NCBI RefSeq assembly: GCF_026625045.1
Contig: NZ_CP113089.1
Span: 1,860,001-1,924,000 of the forward strand
DNA length: 64,000 bases
Direction of reading: 5' to 3'
DNA from: Microcella daejeonensis
Lineage (GTDB): Bacteria > Actinomycetota > Actinomycetes > Actinomycetales > Microbacteriaceae
Position 1 is the stretch's first letter, and each line of letters begins with the position of its first letter. The notes below the pieces were generated by a model, which saw nothing but the letters and a program-made list of their open reading frames with translations, made no database searches and had not been told where the DNA came from. A program made the position numbers and the translations under genes. Below, piece by piece: positions 40,637-49,719 of this stretch.

Positions 40637-41764
40637 GTGAAGGCTCTTCTGCTCAAGCTGTCGGCGATCGACTCCGAGACGGAGGCAGCGCTGCGAGTGA
40701 TCGCCTACTTCGATGCCCTCGCGATCCGGTCTGCCACGGCTGAAATGGTCGTGCGCGGCGCGGCGGCGATCGCGGAGGCGACCGCCGGGCTGCAGTTCGC
40801 GGACGGATCGGTCGTGCGATTCGATGTGCGAGGCGCTCCTGTGCCGGGTCGTCCGGCCGGATCGCCCGCGCTGGAGGAGGTCGCCGGCGGCGTGCGCGTC
40901 TGGATCGAGCGCGAGGGGCCCCAGCGCCCGTTCGATCGGCTCGTGCTCGAGCGCTTCGCTCTCGTCGCGAAGGGCGCCGCTCCGGAGCGGTCGCCCCGCA
41001 AGCGGACGGCGCTCGCCGATCCTGCGGTGGTCGAACTGGTGCTCTCGGCTCGTGAGCCTATGGCGGAGCGCCGCGTCGCGTTGCGTCGACTGGGCTTCTC
41101 GCCCGACCATCCGGTCATCATGATCGCGGTAGCGAGCGATGAGTCGGTGCCGTTCGACCACGGACGGATCGAGCAGCTCGTGCACGCCGCGGCGGCCCGC
41201 TCGACCGCGACCGGTGCGCGCTGGGGTTCTCTCGGTGCGATCGTGGTGCAGCCCAGCCCGGGGGCCGATGCCGCCGTCGAGCTCGCTGCTCTGCGGTCGG
41301 TGATCGCACGGTCGGGCGAGGAGCGGTCGACGTCGTTCCGCTGCGGGATGAGCGCGCCCGTCGACGCTCTCGACGCTGCGGAGGGGTGGACCTCCGCACG
41401 GGATGCCCTGCGATTCGCACGCCGGCGCTCGGGGGGAGCTTCCATCGTGAGCGCCGCTGAGCTGGGTGCCGTCGCTGCCCTCGCCTCGGTGAGCGCGGAT
41501 GTCTGGGCGCGGGACTGGCGCGTGAGCGCCCTCCGAGAGCTCAGTGGCAGCGAGAGCGGTCTCATCGATCTGGAGGTGCTCGAGGCGTACCTCTCTCACG
41601 GATCCCTGAGGATGGCTGGGCAGGCGCTGCACATGCACCACAGCAGCGTGGCGTCACGGCTGGCGCGGCTGGAGGAGCGGCTCAATCTGAACTTCACCGT
41701 GCAGGTGGACCTGTTCCAAGCCCGTCTCTGCATGTACGCGGCGGCGCTCCTCGATACCGAGTAG
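40637..41764 (+). CDS. PucR/CdaR-like transcriptional regulator
   Basis: 375 residues from GTG 40637 (GGAG 8 nt upstream). The C-terminal HTH_30-type domain 'LSHGSLRMAGQALHMHHSSVASRLARLEERL' (read in pieces) is the PucR DNA-binding block. Preceding it is a GGDEF-like degenerate sensory region (about 150-300), as in CdaR/PucR regulators. It lies 34 bp downstream of the esterase gene and probably regulates the importer and hydrolases in response to their substrate. Confidence 0.82.
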   Translation: MKALLLKLSAIDSETEAALRVIAYFDALAIRSATAEMVVRGAAAIAEATAGLQFADGSVVRFDVRGAPVPGRPAGSPALEEVAGGVRVWIEREGPQRPFDRLVLERFALVAKGAAPERSPRKRTALADPAVVELVLSAREPMAERRVALRRLGFSPDHPVIMIAVASDESVPFDHGRIEQLVHAAAARSTATGARWGSLGAIVVQPSPGADAAVELAALRSVIARSGEERSTSFRCGMSAPVDALDAAEGWTSARDALRFARRRSGGASIVSAAELGAVAALASVSADVWARDWRVSALRELSGSESGLIDLEVLEAYLSHGSLRMAGQALHMHHSSVASRLARLEERLNLNFTVQVDLFQARLCMYAAALLDTE

Positions 41765-41779
41765 CAGACCGACCGCGCT

Positions 41780-43174
41780 CTACGGTCGCGGATCCTCCGC
41801 GTCGTACTCGCGGAACCCCCGCTGCACCTTCAGGATCACCGCCGCCGCCACCACGATCACGACCCCGCCGAGCAGCGGCGGGAACCACAGCATCGCCAGC
41901 ACGCTCAGCGCGCCGACGTACAGGTCGCCGATGCGCGGCCCGCCCGTCACGACGACCGTGAACAGGCCCTGCAGGCGCCCGCGCATCGCGTCGGGAACCG
42001 AGGCCTGCAGCATCGTGTTGCGGTAGATCATGCTCACCGAGTCGGCCGCTCCGGAGAGCGCGAGCACGATCGTCGCCGCGACCAGGCCCGGCACGAACAC
42101 GTCATCGAGCGCGGGGCCGGCATCAGCATCCACCAGCTGCGCCCACAGCAGCACCGCGCCGAACGCGACGATCGTCGCCCCGTACGCGGCCACGCCGATG
42201 CCCACACCCAGACCCTGCCGGCGCACGGCGCCCAGCCGACCCGAGAGCAGGCCTAGCAGCAGCGCACCCACCGCCGTCGCCGACGTCAGCACGCCCACCG
42301 TCACCGCGCCGCCGCCCAGCAGCACCGCGCCGATCGCCGGCATGAGCACGCGCGGGTTGCCGAACGTCATCGCGAGGATGTCGAGCAGGAACGACGCGCG
42401 GATGTTCGGTGCGTCCTTCAGGAACCGCGCTCCGTCGATCACCGAGCGCAGCCCCGGACGCCCCGGAGTTCCCTCCGGGCGCAGCGCTGGCAGCGTGTAG
42501 AGCCCGATGAACGCCGCGATGAACAGCACCGCGTCGATCGAGTACGTCCACGCGACGCCGACCGAGGCCACCAGCACGCCCGCGAGCGCCGGGCCGACCG
42601 TCGCCATGAGCCCGCCGCTGATGCCGCCCAGCGCGCCCGCCGCCGGCAGCAGCTCGCGCCGCACCAGCCGCGGCACCATCGCCTGCCGCGCGACGCCGAC
42701 CATCGTCGACGCCACCGTGTTGAGCGTGATGAGCAGGTAGAGCGGCCACAACTCCTGGGCACCCAGACCGAGCGCGCTCACCCAGGCGTAGCCGGCGAGC
42801 GCCACCGTCGACACCCACGCGACGATCGCCGACAGCAGCGCCACCTTGCGGCGGTCGAACGAGTCGGCGAGCACGCCGCCGTAGAGGCCGAACACGACCA
42901 TCGGCACGAGCGCGAACGCCGCCACGAGCGAGACCGCGAGCGTCGAGGAGGTGCGCGCGTAGATGTCGAGCCCCACCGCGATGATCGTCATCTGGCTGCC
43001 GATGCCGGTGACCGTCGCGCCGATCCACATGCGCGCGAACGCGGGGCTCTCCGTCAGCGGCCGCAGATCGACGAAGTGCCCGCGACGCGCAGTCGTCTGC
43101 AGGTCGGGCGGGGAGTCGGGCGTGCTCGTGCTGATGAGATCCTCCGGGCGTCGGCGCCCGCGCGGAACGGGCAC
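41780..43174 (-). CDS. MFS transporter (EntS-like exporter)
   Basis: 464 residues with about 12 TM helices. The MFS motif-A loop 'YGGVLADSFDRRKVAL' follows helix 2, and the 'ARMWIGATVTGIGSQM' opening resembles the enterobactin-exporter/multidrug branch. The substrate is unknown. It is convergent with the PucR-like gene. Confidence 0.88.
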   Translation of the reverse strand: MPVPRGRRRPEDLISTSTPDSPPDLQTTARRGHFVDLRPLTESPAFARMWIGATVTGIGSQMTIIAVGLDIYARTSSTLAVSLVAAFALVPMVVFGLYGGVLADSFDRRKVALLSAIVAWVSTVALAGYAWVSALGLGAQELWPLYLLITLNTVASTMVGVARQAMVPRLVRRELLPAAGALGGISGGLMATVGPALAGVLVASVGVAWTYSIDAVLFIAAFIGLYTLPALRPEGTPGRPGLRSVIDGARFLKDAPNIRASFLLDILAMTFGNPRVLMPAIGAVLLGGGAVTVGVLTSATAVGALLLGLLSGRLGAVRRQGLGVGIGVAAYGATIVAFGAVLLWAQLVDADAGPALDDVFVPGLVAATIVLALSGAADSVSMIYRNTMLQASVPDAMRGRLQGLFTVVVTGGPRIGDLYVGALSVLAMLWFPPLLGGVVIVVAAAVILKVQRGFREYDAEDPRP

Positions 43175-43230
43175 GGCCTTCTATCGAATCACGAAACGCG
43201 CGCTCGCCCCTGCGCGTCGGCGGTGCGCGG

Positions 43231-43236
43231 CATCAT
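43231..43236 (+). promoter_or_regulatory. -10-like box of leaderless DUF1905 gene
   Basis: CATCAT ends 6 nt before GTG 43243, the same geometry as at the kinase-like gene (33663). Confidence 0.3.
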
Positions 43237-43242
43237 GGCAGC

Positions 43243-43539
43243 GTGACCGAGACGCTCCGATTCAGCGCTCGCCTATTCGAACGGGAAGGGCCGGCGGCCT
43301 GGTGGTTCCTGCGCGTGCCGCTCGAGCACAGCGAGCGCATTCTCGCCGAGCAGGAGCCGGGCGCGCGCGGCTTCGGCAGCGTCCGCGTCGAAGTGACGGT
43401 GGGGGCGACCCGGTGGCGCACCAGCCTGTTCCCTGACTCGGCGAGCGGCTGCTACCTGCTGCCGGTGAAGAAGGCAGTGCGGGCATCCGAATCGCTGGAT
43501 GCCGACGCCGAGGTCGACGTCTCCCTCGCCCTGCTCTGA
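43243..43539 (+). CDS. DUF1905 small protein
   Basis: 98 residues: 'FSARLFEREGPAAWWFLRVP', 'GFGSVRVEVTVGATRWRTSLFPD' in parts, and 'GCYLLPVKKAVRA' match the DUF1905 beta-barrel family of unknown role. GTG start with no Shine-Dalgarno. Confidence 0.85.
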   Translation: MTETLRFSARLFEREGPAAWWFLRVPLEHSERILAEQEPGARGFGSVRVEVTVGATRWRTSLFPDSASGCYLLPVKKAVRASESLDADAEVDVSLALL

Positions 43540-43564
43540 CCGCCGCCCATTCACCCGGCCCCGG

Positions 43565-43570
43565 TAGCGT
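43565..43570 (+). promoter_or_regulatory. -10 box of leaderless cysteine hydrolase gene
   Basis: TAGCGT ends 7 nt before ATG 43578, with no ribosome-binding site. Confidence 0.4.
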
Positions 43571-43577
43571 GTGCCGC

Positions 43578-44186
43578 ATGTGGGCATCCATCCGAGCCGG
43601 ACGACCGGCGCTCCTCGTCATCGACGCCCAGCGCGGATTCGCCGACCCGTCATGGGGCCCGCGCGACAACCCCGACGCCGAAGCCAACATCCTGCGGCTC
43701 GTCGACGCCTGGCGCGCCGCCGGCGACCCCATCGTGCTCGTGCGGCACGACTCGCAGCTGCCCGAGTCGCCGCTGCGCCCCGGTCAGGACGGCAACGACT
43801 TCATCGACGGCATCGACGGCCCGCACGACCTGCTGGTCACCAAGACCGTCAACTCCGCCTTCCTCGGCACCCCCGCGCTCGACGACTGGCTGCGCGCCGC
43901 CGGCATCGACTCGCTCACCATCTGCGGCATCACCACCAACCACTGCTGCGAGACCACCGCGCGCATGGCCGGCAACCTCGGCTACGACACCGACTTCGTC
44001 ATCGACGCGACGCACACCTTCGACCGGGCGGCGGCCGACGGCACCGTCGTCACCGCCTCGGAGCTGAGCCGCATCACCGGCGTCAACCTCGACGGGGAGT
44101 TCGCCCGCGTGACGACCACCGCCGCGGTGCTGGGGGAGCGGGCGGCCGGCGGCGCCGCGGCGGCCGACGGCGCGCCGCGCGACTAG
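43578..44186 (+). CDS. Isochorismatase-family cysteine hydrolase
   Basis: 202 residues. Catalytic triad Asp in LLVIDAQRGF, Lys in 'LLVTKTVNSAFLGT' and Cys in 'GITTNHCCETTARMAG' are all present. Members hydrolyse isochorismate, nicotinamide or other amides; the substrate is not predictable. The stop codon overlaps that of the convergent membrane-protein gene in the shared CTAG. Confidence 0.88.
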   Translation: MWASIRAGRPALLVIDAQRGFADPSWGPRDNPDAEANILRLVDAWRAAGDPIVLVRHDSQLPESPLRPGQDGNDFIDGIDGPHDLLVTKTVNSAFLGTPALDDWLRAAGIDSLTICGITTNHCCETTARMAGNLGYDTDFVIDATHTFDRAAADGTVVTASELSRITGVNLDGEFARVTTTAAVLGERAAGGAAAADGAPRD

Positions 44187-44836
44187 GCGGCGGTCTCGGA
44201 CTCGAGGCGGAGCATCCCGCGCACCTCGATGAGCGTCGCCACCAACCCGGCCTCATCGATCGGGTTCAGGGGAGTGCGCAGCACCGCGAGCGGCACCCCC
44301 GTCGTCGTGCCGCGACGGGTCACCGCGAGGTTGAGGCTCGGCACCCGGAACACCGAGTCGACGATCGCGCCCGTGCCGGCGTCGCGGATGACCGAGCGGG
44401 CGATGACGACGACCGGCTCGTCCTTCGGGCGGCGGAACACGCGCACGCCGTCCTCCGAGACCTCGACGATCGCCCAGCCCGAGAACGTGCTCGCCGGATT
44501 GCCGAGGCCGAGCGCTCTGCTCAGCCGCACGGCCGTCGGGCTGAAGCCGTAGGTTGGGAACCGCAGGGCGTCAGGGGCGCGCAGCTCGCGGTCGTCCATG
44601 ACGGCGCTCAGGCGCTGGGCGGCGCGGGCGACCACGAGCGCGGCGATGACGAGCACCACCATGAGCGTCGCGAGCAGGGCGAGCACGCTGGCGACCGCCG
44701 TGTCGGTGGTCGTGAACGTGCCCCCGCTGCGCCACAGGAACGAGGCGACGCCGACGACGAGCGCGGCGAGACTGATGCGCTGCCGCCACGTGCGACGGCC
44801 GCGGGTGATCGCGGGGTCGTCGAGGGCGGGATGCAC
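44183..44836 (-). CDS. Two-TM membrane protein, unknown function
   Basis: 217 residues from GTG 44836. Two TM helices (about 23-40 and 48-72) precede a soluble domain (about 75-217) rich in beta structure, ending in 'GLVATLIEVRGMLRLES'; it is reminiscent of PH-like membrane-associated domains but not recognised. The start is set by TACTCT 6 nt upstream (leaderless pattern). Confidence 0.65.
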   Translation of the reverse strand: MHPALDDPAITRGRRTWRQRISLAALVVGVASFLWRSGGTFTTTDTAVASVLALLATLMVVLVIAALVVARAAQRLSAVMDDRELRAPDALRFPTYGFSPTAVRLSRALGLGNPASTFSGWAIVEVSEDGVRVFRRPKDEPVVVIARSVIRDAGTGAIVDSVFRVPSLNLAVTRRGTTTGVPLAVLRTPLNPIDEAGLVATLIEVRGMLRLESETAA

Positions 44837-44842
44837 GGCAGA

Positions 44843-44848
44843 AGAGTA
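44843..44848 (-). promoter_or_regulatory. -10 box of leaderless membrane-protein gene
   Basis: TACTCT on the minus strand ends 6 nt before GTG 44836. The rest of 44849-45102 shows no gene. Confidence 0.45.
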
Positions 44849-45102
44849 GGCCGGGTGCCTGCGCACCTCATCAGGTTCATCCGACTCTGAAACTCATCCC
44901 ACTGTGCGATGGCTTCGTCCGGCTCCTTCACCGGTCGCACGGGGCTGAACGTCGTTAAGCGAACACCCCGAATCGAGTCCGGCCCGCACTGATGACATGA
45001 TCGCGGGATCAGGGGTGGCGGCGGGTGAGCCCACCATGGCGTTGATCGGGGTGACGATCGAGATCGGGGAAGCGTCGGCCGCGCCGACGCCGGGAGTGGG
45101 CG

Positions 45103-46800
45103 ATGAGCGCAGTGGATGTTCGAGCGCGATTCTGGGACGCACCCGCCGTATCGGGCCGGGCGATCGACCTGAGCGTCAAGGGAGCGCAGGTCTTCCTGCC
45201 GTGGACCCCGGCGTTCTCCGAGAGCGACGCCCTGACCGCCTATGCAGCCCGCAGCTCGCTGCAGATCGGTGCGGAGCTCTCCCTGCCGTGCGTCGTCCGC
45301 TGGGTCTCAGGAGGACGGGACGGCCTCGACTTCGGGGTCGAGTTCGACGAGGTGCCGCCGGACGCCCTCGACGCGCTCACGGCGCTGACCGCGGCCGTCT
45401 CGACCCACGCCCGCGAGAACTCACGGCAGCGCGCCGGCTCCGCTCGGCGCCTGTACCTGCGGGTGCCGCGCGACGAGCCGGCGCGGCTGCGTCGCCTCGG
45501 CAGTCTCGACGCGCCGGCGAGTGCTGCTGCGGAGGAGGTATGGCGGGCCGTCAGGGTCGTCGACCTGAGCGCGAGCGGGTGCCGGCTGCGCGGGCGCCGT
45601 CGTCTGCAGCCGGGGGAGCGGGTCGAGATCGAGCTCGCCTCGAACCCGGGCGTGCCCCTGATCGCCACGGTGCGGTGGAGTCGCCGGTCGGTGCTCCGCG
45701 CCCTCACGGGCCTCGAATTCGCGGATGCGGACTCGCACGAGGTGCTCGATCCGCTCGAGGATGCCGATGAGGGGCGCGCTTCGGCACGCCTCGACGAGGC
45801 GCGCACGACGTCGCCCTCGGATGCGACGAGGCTCCCGGAGCGACCGCCGGTGTCGACCGAGCTGCTGGCTCGGGCCCTGGAGTCCGTCTCGGAGGGCTCG
45901 CTCATCACCGATCGCGATGGCACGACGATCTACGCCAACGCCGCCTTCACCGCCATCACGGGATACGGCGCCGACGACATCGTCGGCTCGGACTGCCGAC
46001 TCCTCCAGGGGCCGGACTCGTCGCCGGAGACCGTGCGGCGCATCGGTGCCGCACTCCGCGCGAAAGAGGTGTTCCAGGGCGAGATCCTCAACTACCGCCA
46101 GGACGGGACTCCGTTCTGGAACCTCCTCACCATCACCCCGATCATCGATGACGCCGGCGAGGTCACGCACTTCGTCAGCGTTCAGCGCGATGTCACCGAG
46201 CTGGTCGAGCAGCGCCGCCGACTCTCCTTCGAAGCGAGCCACGATGCGCTCACCGGGCTCCTCAACCGCGCCGGCCTGCGACGCCGGCTGACGGAGACGC
46301 TGCTGGTCGCGCACGAGCGGGAGACCGCGACGGCCGTGGTCCTCCTCGACCTCGACCAGTTCAAGCCCGTGAACGATCGGCACGGTCACGTGATCGGTGA
46401 CGGGGTGCTGATCGAGGTCGCCGCGCGGATGACGGGCGTGCTGCGCCGCGACGACATGGTCGCCCGGCTGGGCGGGGACGAGTTCGTGCTCGTGCTCGAC
46501 GACCTCGACCCGAGCGATGCTCTCGCCCGGGTCGCCGGGGTGCTCGAGCGGTTGCACGCCGAGATCGCCCGCCCCATCGCGGTGTCGGGCGGCGAGGTCC
46601 GCATCGACGCGAGCGCGGGCATCGCCGTCTACCCCGCGGACGGTCGCGATGCTCGCGCCCTGCTCCACGCGAGCGATCAGGCGCTGTACCGGGCGAAGGC
46701 TCGGCAGACGGAGGGTTCCTGGTGGGTCGCGGCGGACCACGACGCGGTGCCCCCGGAGGTCGCAAGCGTCGCGACGACCCCCGCGGCGGTCGGCCTCTGA
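45103..46800 (+). CDS. PilZ-PilZ-LOV-GGDEF blue-light/c-di-GMP protein
   Basis: 565 residues, no TM segment. Two PilZ-like domains (about 1-95 and 112-205): the second keeps R116-x3-R120 and Asp154-x-Ser-x2-Gly159, the c-di-GMP-binding residues; the first has only the DLSVKG-type motif. A LOV domain (about 260-370) has the photoactive Cys298 in GSDCRLLQG and flavin contacts Asn330, Asn340 and Gln361, with the same spacings (32, 10, 21) as phototropin LOV2. A GGDEF domain (about 380-545) has intact GGDEF at 457-461 and an RxxD I-site in 'LRRDDMVARL'. It is predicted to make c-di-GMP under blue-light control and sense it through PilZ. GGGAG precedes the ATG. No EAL domain. Confidence 0.9.
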   Translation: MSAVDVRARFWDAPAVSGRAIDLSVKGAQVFLPWTPAFSESDALTAYAARSSLQIGAELSLPCVVRWVSGGRDGLDFGVEFDEVPPDALDALTALTAAVSTHARENSRQRAGSARRLYLRVPRDEPARLRRLGSLDAPASAAAEEVWRAVRVVDLSASGCRLRGRRRLQPGERVEIELASNPGVPLIATVRWSRRSVLRALTGLEFADADSHEVLDPLEDADEGRASARLDEARTTSPSDATRLPERPPVSTELLARALESVSEGSLITDRDGTTIYANAAFTAITGYGADDIVGSDCRLLQGPDSSPETVRRIGAALRAKEVFQGEILNYRQDGTPFWNLLTITPIIDDAGEVTHFVSVQRDVTELVEQRRRLSFEASHDALTGLLNRAGLRRRLTETLLVAHERETATAVVLLDLDQFKPVNDRHGHVIGDGVLIEVAARMTGVLRRDDMVARLGGDEFVLVLDDLDPSDALARVAGVLERLHAEIARPIAVSGGEVRIDASAGIAVYPADGRDARALLHASDQALYRAKARQTEGSWWVAADHDAVPPEVASVATTPAAVGL

Positions 46801-46843
46801 GTCGATCCGATCGGTCGGCGGCTCAGGCCGGCCGGCTCAGCAA

Positions 46844-47770
46844 TCAGCCGAACTGCACCCCGGTCAGCAGCTCGCTCTGCTCCCACAGCCGCACCGCGGT
46901 CGCGCGGCGCTTCGCCTGCGGGGGGACCCGGGCGATCGAGGGCTCGCCCTTGATCTCGAGAGGGCCGTTCGGGCCGTAGTAGGCGCCCGGCTGCGCGTGA
47001 GCATCCACCGCCGCGTACAGCGAGGGCAGGATGCCCATCTCGACGGGCTGCATGATGCGGTGCATCCGCTCGGAGGCCTTGGCGTCGAACGGCTCGCCGT
47101 TGCGCGGCCCCGACACCTGCAGGTTCGTCGCGGTGCCGCCGGGGTGCGCGGCGATGCTGCGCAGGTTCCAGCGCTGGGCGTCGCTGCGGCGCTGCAGCTC
47201 GCGCGCGAACAGCAGGTTCGCGAGCTTGGACTGCGAGTAGGCGCCCCACGCCGAGTACGAGCGCTGCCACTGCAGGTCGTCGAAGCGGATGCGGCCGGGC
47301 CACGCGGCGAGGCTCGCGGTCGAGACGACGCGCGGGGCCTCCGCGGCTCTCAGCAGCGGCAGCAGCAGGCCGGTGAGGGCGAAGGGGCCGAGGTGGTTCG
47401 AGCCGAACTGCAGCTCGAAGCCGTCGTCGGTGCTCTTGCGCTCCGGCGGGGCCATGACGCCGGCGTTGTTGATGAGCACGTCGAGCGGGGCTCCGTGCGC
47501 GAGCTGCGCCTCGGCGAAGGCGCGCACGCTGCCGAGGTTCGCGAGGTCGAGGTGCTGCAGCTCGAGCCTCGCATCGGGGTCGTCGGCGAGCAGGCGCTCG
47601 CGAGCATCCCGCCCCTTCTGCTCGTTGCGCACCGCCATGATGACGTGCGCCCCGTCGGCGGCGAGGCGACCGGCCAGGCCGAAGCCGAGGCCGCTGTTGG
47701 CGCCGGTGACGATGATGCGGCGGCCGGTGAGGTCGGGAACGGTCAGGGGGAGTGCGGAGCGAGAGAGCAT
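46844..47770 (-). CDS. Short-chain dehydrogenase/reductase
   Basis: 308 residues from ATG 47770. NAD(P)-binding '[17 protein letters not shown]' (TGxxxGxG), '[10 protein letters not shown]' and the catalytic Ser...Tyr-x3-Lys in '[15 protein letters not shown]' are typical of the retinol-dehydrogenase/oxidoreductase SDR branch. The substrate is unknown. It is convergent with the GGDEF gene. Confidence 0.9.
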   Translation of the reverse strand: MLSRSALPLTVPDLTGRRIIVTGANSGLGFGLAGRLAADGAHVIMAVRNEQKGRDARERLLADDPDARLELQHLDLANLGSVRAFAEAQLAHGAPLDVLINNAGVMAPPERKSTDDGFELQFGSNHLGPFALTGLLLPLLRAAEAPRVVSTASLAAWPGRIRFDDLQWQRSYSAWGAYSQSKLANLLFARELQRRSDAQRWNLRSIAAHPGGTATNLQVSGPRNGEPFDAKASERMHRIMQPVEMGILPSLYAAVDAHAQPGAYYGPNGPLEIKGEPSIARVPPQAKRRATAVRLWEQSELLTGVQFG

Positions 47771-47812
47771 GGCGCCAGTGCACCATGACCCGCTCGGGTG
47801 CCGCCTGAGAGC

Positions 47813-47850
47813 GCCGTGAGCGCGCGCTGTACGATGCGCGCGCTCACGGC
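47813..47850. terminator. Perfect 15-bp hairpin, terminator of DJ-1 gene
   Basis: GCCGTGAGCGCGCGC (47813-47827) and its exact complement (47836-47850) are separated by an 8-nt loop, just past the 3' end of the DJ-1 gene (47859) and upstream of the SDR start on the same strand. Confidence 0.75.
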
Positions 47851-47858
47851 GAGGCGGA

Positions 47859-48410
47859 TCAGGCGTGCTGCCCGGCGTGCTCGCCCTCGAAGATCTCCTC
47901 GACGAGCTTCGCGCAGAAGGCGGGCAGATCGTCGGGCGTACGGCTCGAGACCAGGCCCTGGTCGGTGACGACCTCCTCGTCAACCCAGTCGGCGCCGGCG
48001 TTGATGAGGTCGGTCTTGAGGCTCGGGTAGCTGGTGAGCTCGCGCCCGCGCACGACCTCGGCCTCGATGAGCGTCCACGCCGCGTGGCAGATCACGCCGA
48101 CGGGCTTTCCGGCGGCGAAGAAGGCCTTCGTGAAGGCGACCGCGTCGGAATCCATGCGCAGGTGGTCGGCGTTGACGACGCCGCCGGGCAGCATGAGCGC
48201 ATCGAAGTCCGCGGCGTCCGCCGTCGAGACCCGCTGGTCGACCGCCTGCGTGTGACCCTTCTTGCCCTCGACGGCGGCCTCGGCGGGCGAGACGAGCACG
48301 GCGGTGCCGCCCGCCTCGGTGACGGCGGCCCAGGGCGCGGTGAGCTCGCTGTCCTCGTAGCCGTCGGTCAGCAGGAAGGCGACGGTCTTGCCGGTGATGT
48401 CGTACGTCAT
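47859..48410 (-). CDS. DJ-1/PfpI-family protein (YhbO-like)
   Basis: 183 residues. Glu in [11 protein letters not shown] and the nucleophilic Cys in '[10 protein letters not shown]' (elbow Cys-His) match the PfpI/YhbO group of DJ-1 proteins, which are linked to stress protection and deglycation or chaperone activities whose chemistry is debated. ATG 48410. Confidence 0.9.
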   Translation of the reverse strand: MTYDITGKTVAFLLTDGYEDSELTAPWAAVTEAGGTAVLVSPAEAAVEGKKGHTQAVDQRVSTADAADFDALMLPGGVVNADHLRMDSDAVAFTKAFFAAGKPVGVICHAAWTLIEAEVVRGRELTSYPSLKTDLINAGADWVDEEVVTDQGLVSSRTPDDLPAFCAKLVEEIFEGEHAGQHA

Positions 48411-48534
48411 GGGGGAGTCCTCTCCTCGTGGGGTGTCCTTCCACGGTAGGAGCGCCGGTCGGGCGCGTCGAGCGCGCGCCCAGCCCGCATCCAGAGACGG
48501 GATGCCCGCCCGCCCGATCCTCGTGCCCGTGCGG

Positions 48535-48540
48535 TACCGT
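48535..48540 (+). promoter_or_regulatory. -10 box of leaderless DUF6412 gene
   Basis: TACCGT ends 6 nt before GTG 48547. Confidence 0.45.
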
Positions 48541-48546
48541 GCTCGC

Positions 48547-48855
48547 GTGACCCATCCCCTGCACCGTGCGATGGCGGCCCTCGGGCTCGCGCTCGTCGCC
48601 GTGGTCGCGGGGCAGCTCATGGCGTCCTCGCTCGGAGCCCCCGTCGCGGCGACCGCCGCGATCGGCGCCGCGATGCTGCTCGGTGCCCTCCTAGCCCGCA
48701 CCCTCGCGCGCGCGGCCACGAGTCGGCAGCTCACCGTCGGGCACCGGGCCCGGGCGCACCGCGAGCCGGTGTCGCGCATCGTCGAGCCGGCGCATCCCCT
48801 CACGGCGGGGCGCCCCCTCTGCCGTGCGCCGGCGGCGGCCCTCCCGGCCGCCTGA
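48547..48855 (+). CDS. DUF6412-like small membrane protein
   Basis: 102 residues. Two TM helices (about 8-26 and 30-48) precede an Arg-rich tail. Microbacteriaceae commonly place such a gene directly before a YidC-like insertase, as here (105 bp apart). Function unknown. Start from the leaderless TACCGT-6nt-GTG geometry. Confidence 0.7.
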   Translation: MTHPLHRAMAALGLALVAVVAGQLMASSLGAPVAATAAIGAAMLLGALLARTLARAATSRQLTVGHRARAHREPVSRIVEPAHPLTAGRPLCRAPAAALPAA

Positions 48856-48960
48856 CGCACCCCCTCGTCCGTCCTCCGTCTCGACGGAGCCCTCGCGGCA
48901 CGGGACGCGCACGGCGGCCCTCCGGCCCCCGCCCGCTCCCGACCCCTGCGAGGTCTTCTC

Positions 48961-49719
48961 TTGGACGTCTTCTCCTTCCCCCCGATCGCCTTCCTGCTCA
49001 CCCTGCTCGCCGGCGCGCTCGATGCGCTCTCCGGTCCGCTCGATCCTCTTCTCGGCGCCGCGTCGGCCGCCGGCGGGGTCGTGCTGCTCACGCTCATCGT
49101 GCGCGTCCTCCTCCTGCCCGTCGCCGTCGCCCAGGTGCGCGCCGAGGGCGCCCGACGCCGTCTCGCGCCCGCTCTCGCCGAGATCCGCCGTCGCTGGAAG
49201 GGCGATCCGCAGCGGCTGCAGCAGAAGACGATGGAGCTGTACCGCGAGGCGGGCGTCTCGCCCGTCGCGGGCATCGGCTCGGCACTGCTGCAGGCCCCGA
49301 TCGTCTCGCTCGTCTACGCGCTCTTCATCGCGCAGCGCATCGGCGGCGAGCCGAACGCGCTGCTCGCCGAGGCCCTGCTGGGCGTTCCGCTCGGCCGACC
49401 GCTCGGGGCCGCGGCGCTCGCCGGCGACGGGGGAGGGCTGCTGCTCGCGGGCGCGGTCATCGTGCTTCTCGTCGTCGCCGGCCTCGCGACGCGCGCGATG
49501 ATGCTCCGGATGCAGCTGCCGGCCGCCCCGGATCAGCCGGGCATGCCGCCCGGCGTCCTCCGAGCGCTTGGCTGGCTGCCCCTCATCACGGCGCCGATCG
49601 CGCTCATCGTGCCGCTCGCGGCGGCCCTGTACCTCGTGACGACGACGCTCTGGACCCTCGCCGAACGACCCCTGCTGCGGCGGCTGCTGTGGGGCGAGGC
49701 GGAGAGGAACCCGAGCTAG
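48961..49719 (+). CDS. YidC/Oxa1-family membrane insertase-like protein
   Basis: 252 residues; it appears to start with TTG 48961. The Oxa1 core is seen: TM helix 'GVVLLTLIVRVLLLPVAVAQ', a cytoplasmic helical hairpin 'EIRRRWKGDPQRLQQKTMELYREAGVSP' (in parts), then further TM helices, one rich in Gly ('GGGLLLAGAVIVLLVVAGLATRA'). It is smaller than the main YidC and likely a paralogue; no rpmH/rnpA neighbourhood is seen. The stop overlaps the convergent NYN gene's stop within CTAG. Confidence 0.78.
   Translation: MDVFSFPPIAFLLTLLAGALDALSGPLDPLLGAASAAGGVVLLTLIVRVLLLPVAVAQVRAEGARRRLAPALAEIRRRWKGDPQRLQQKTMELYREAGVSPVAGIGSALLQAPIVSLVYALFIAQRIGGEPNALLAEALLGVPLGRPLGAAALAGDGGGLLLAGAVIVLLVVAGLATRAMMLRMQLPAAPDQPGMPPGVLRALGWLPLITAPIALIVPLAAALYLVTTTLWTLAERPLLRRLLWGEAERNPS

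Noticed and set aside
40637..41764. A diguanylate cyclase in the PucR-like protein
   Set aside because: The GGDEF-like middle lacks the GGDEF/GGEEF motif; only the C-terminal PucR HTH is clear.
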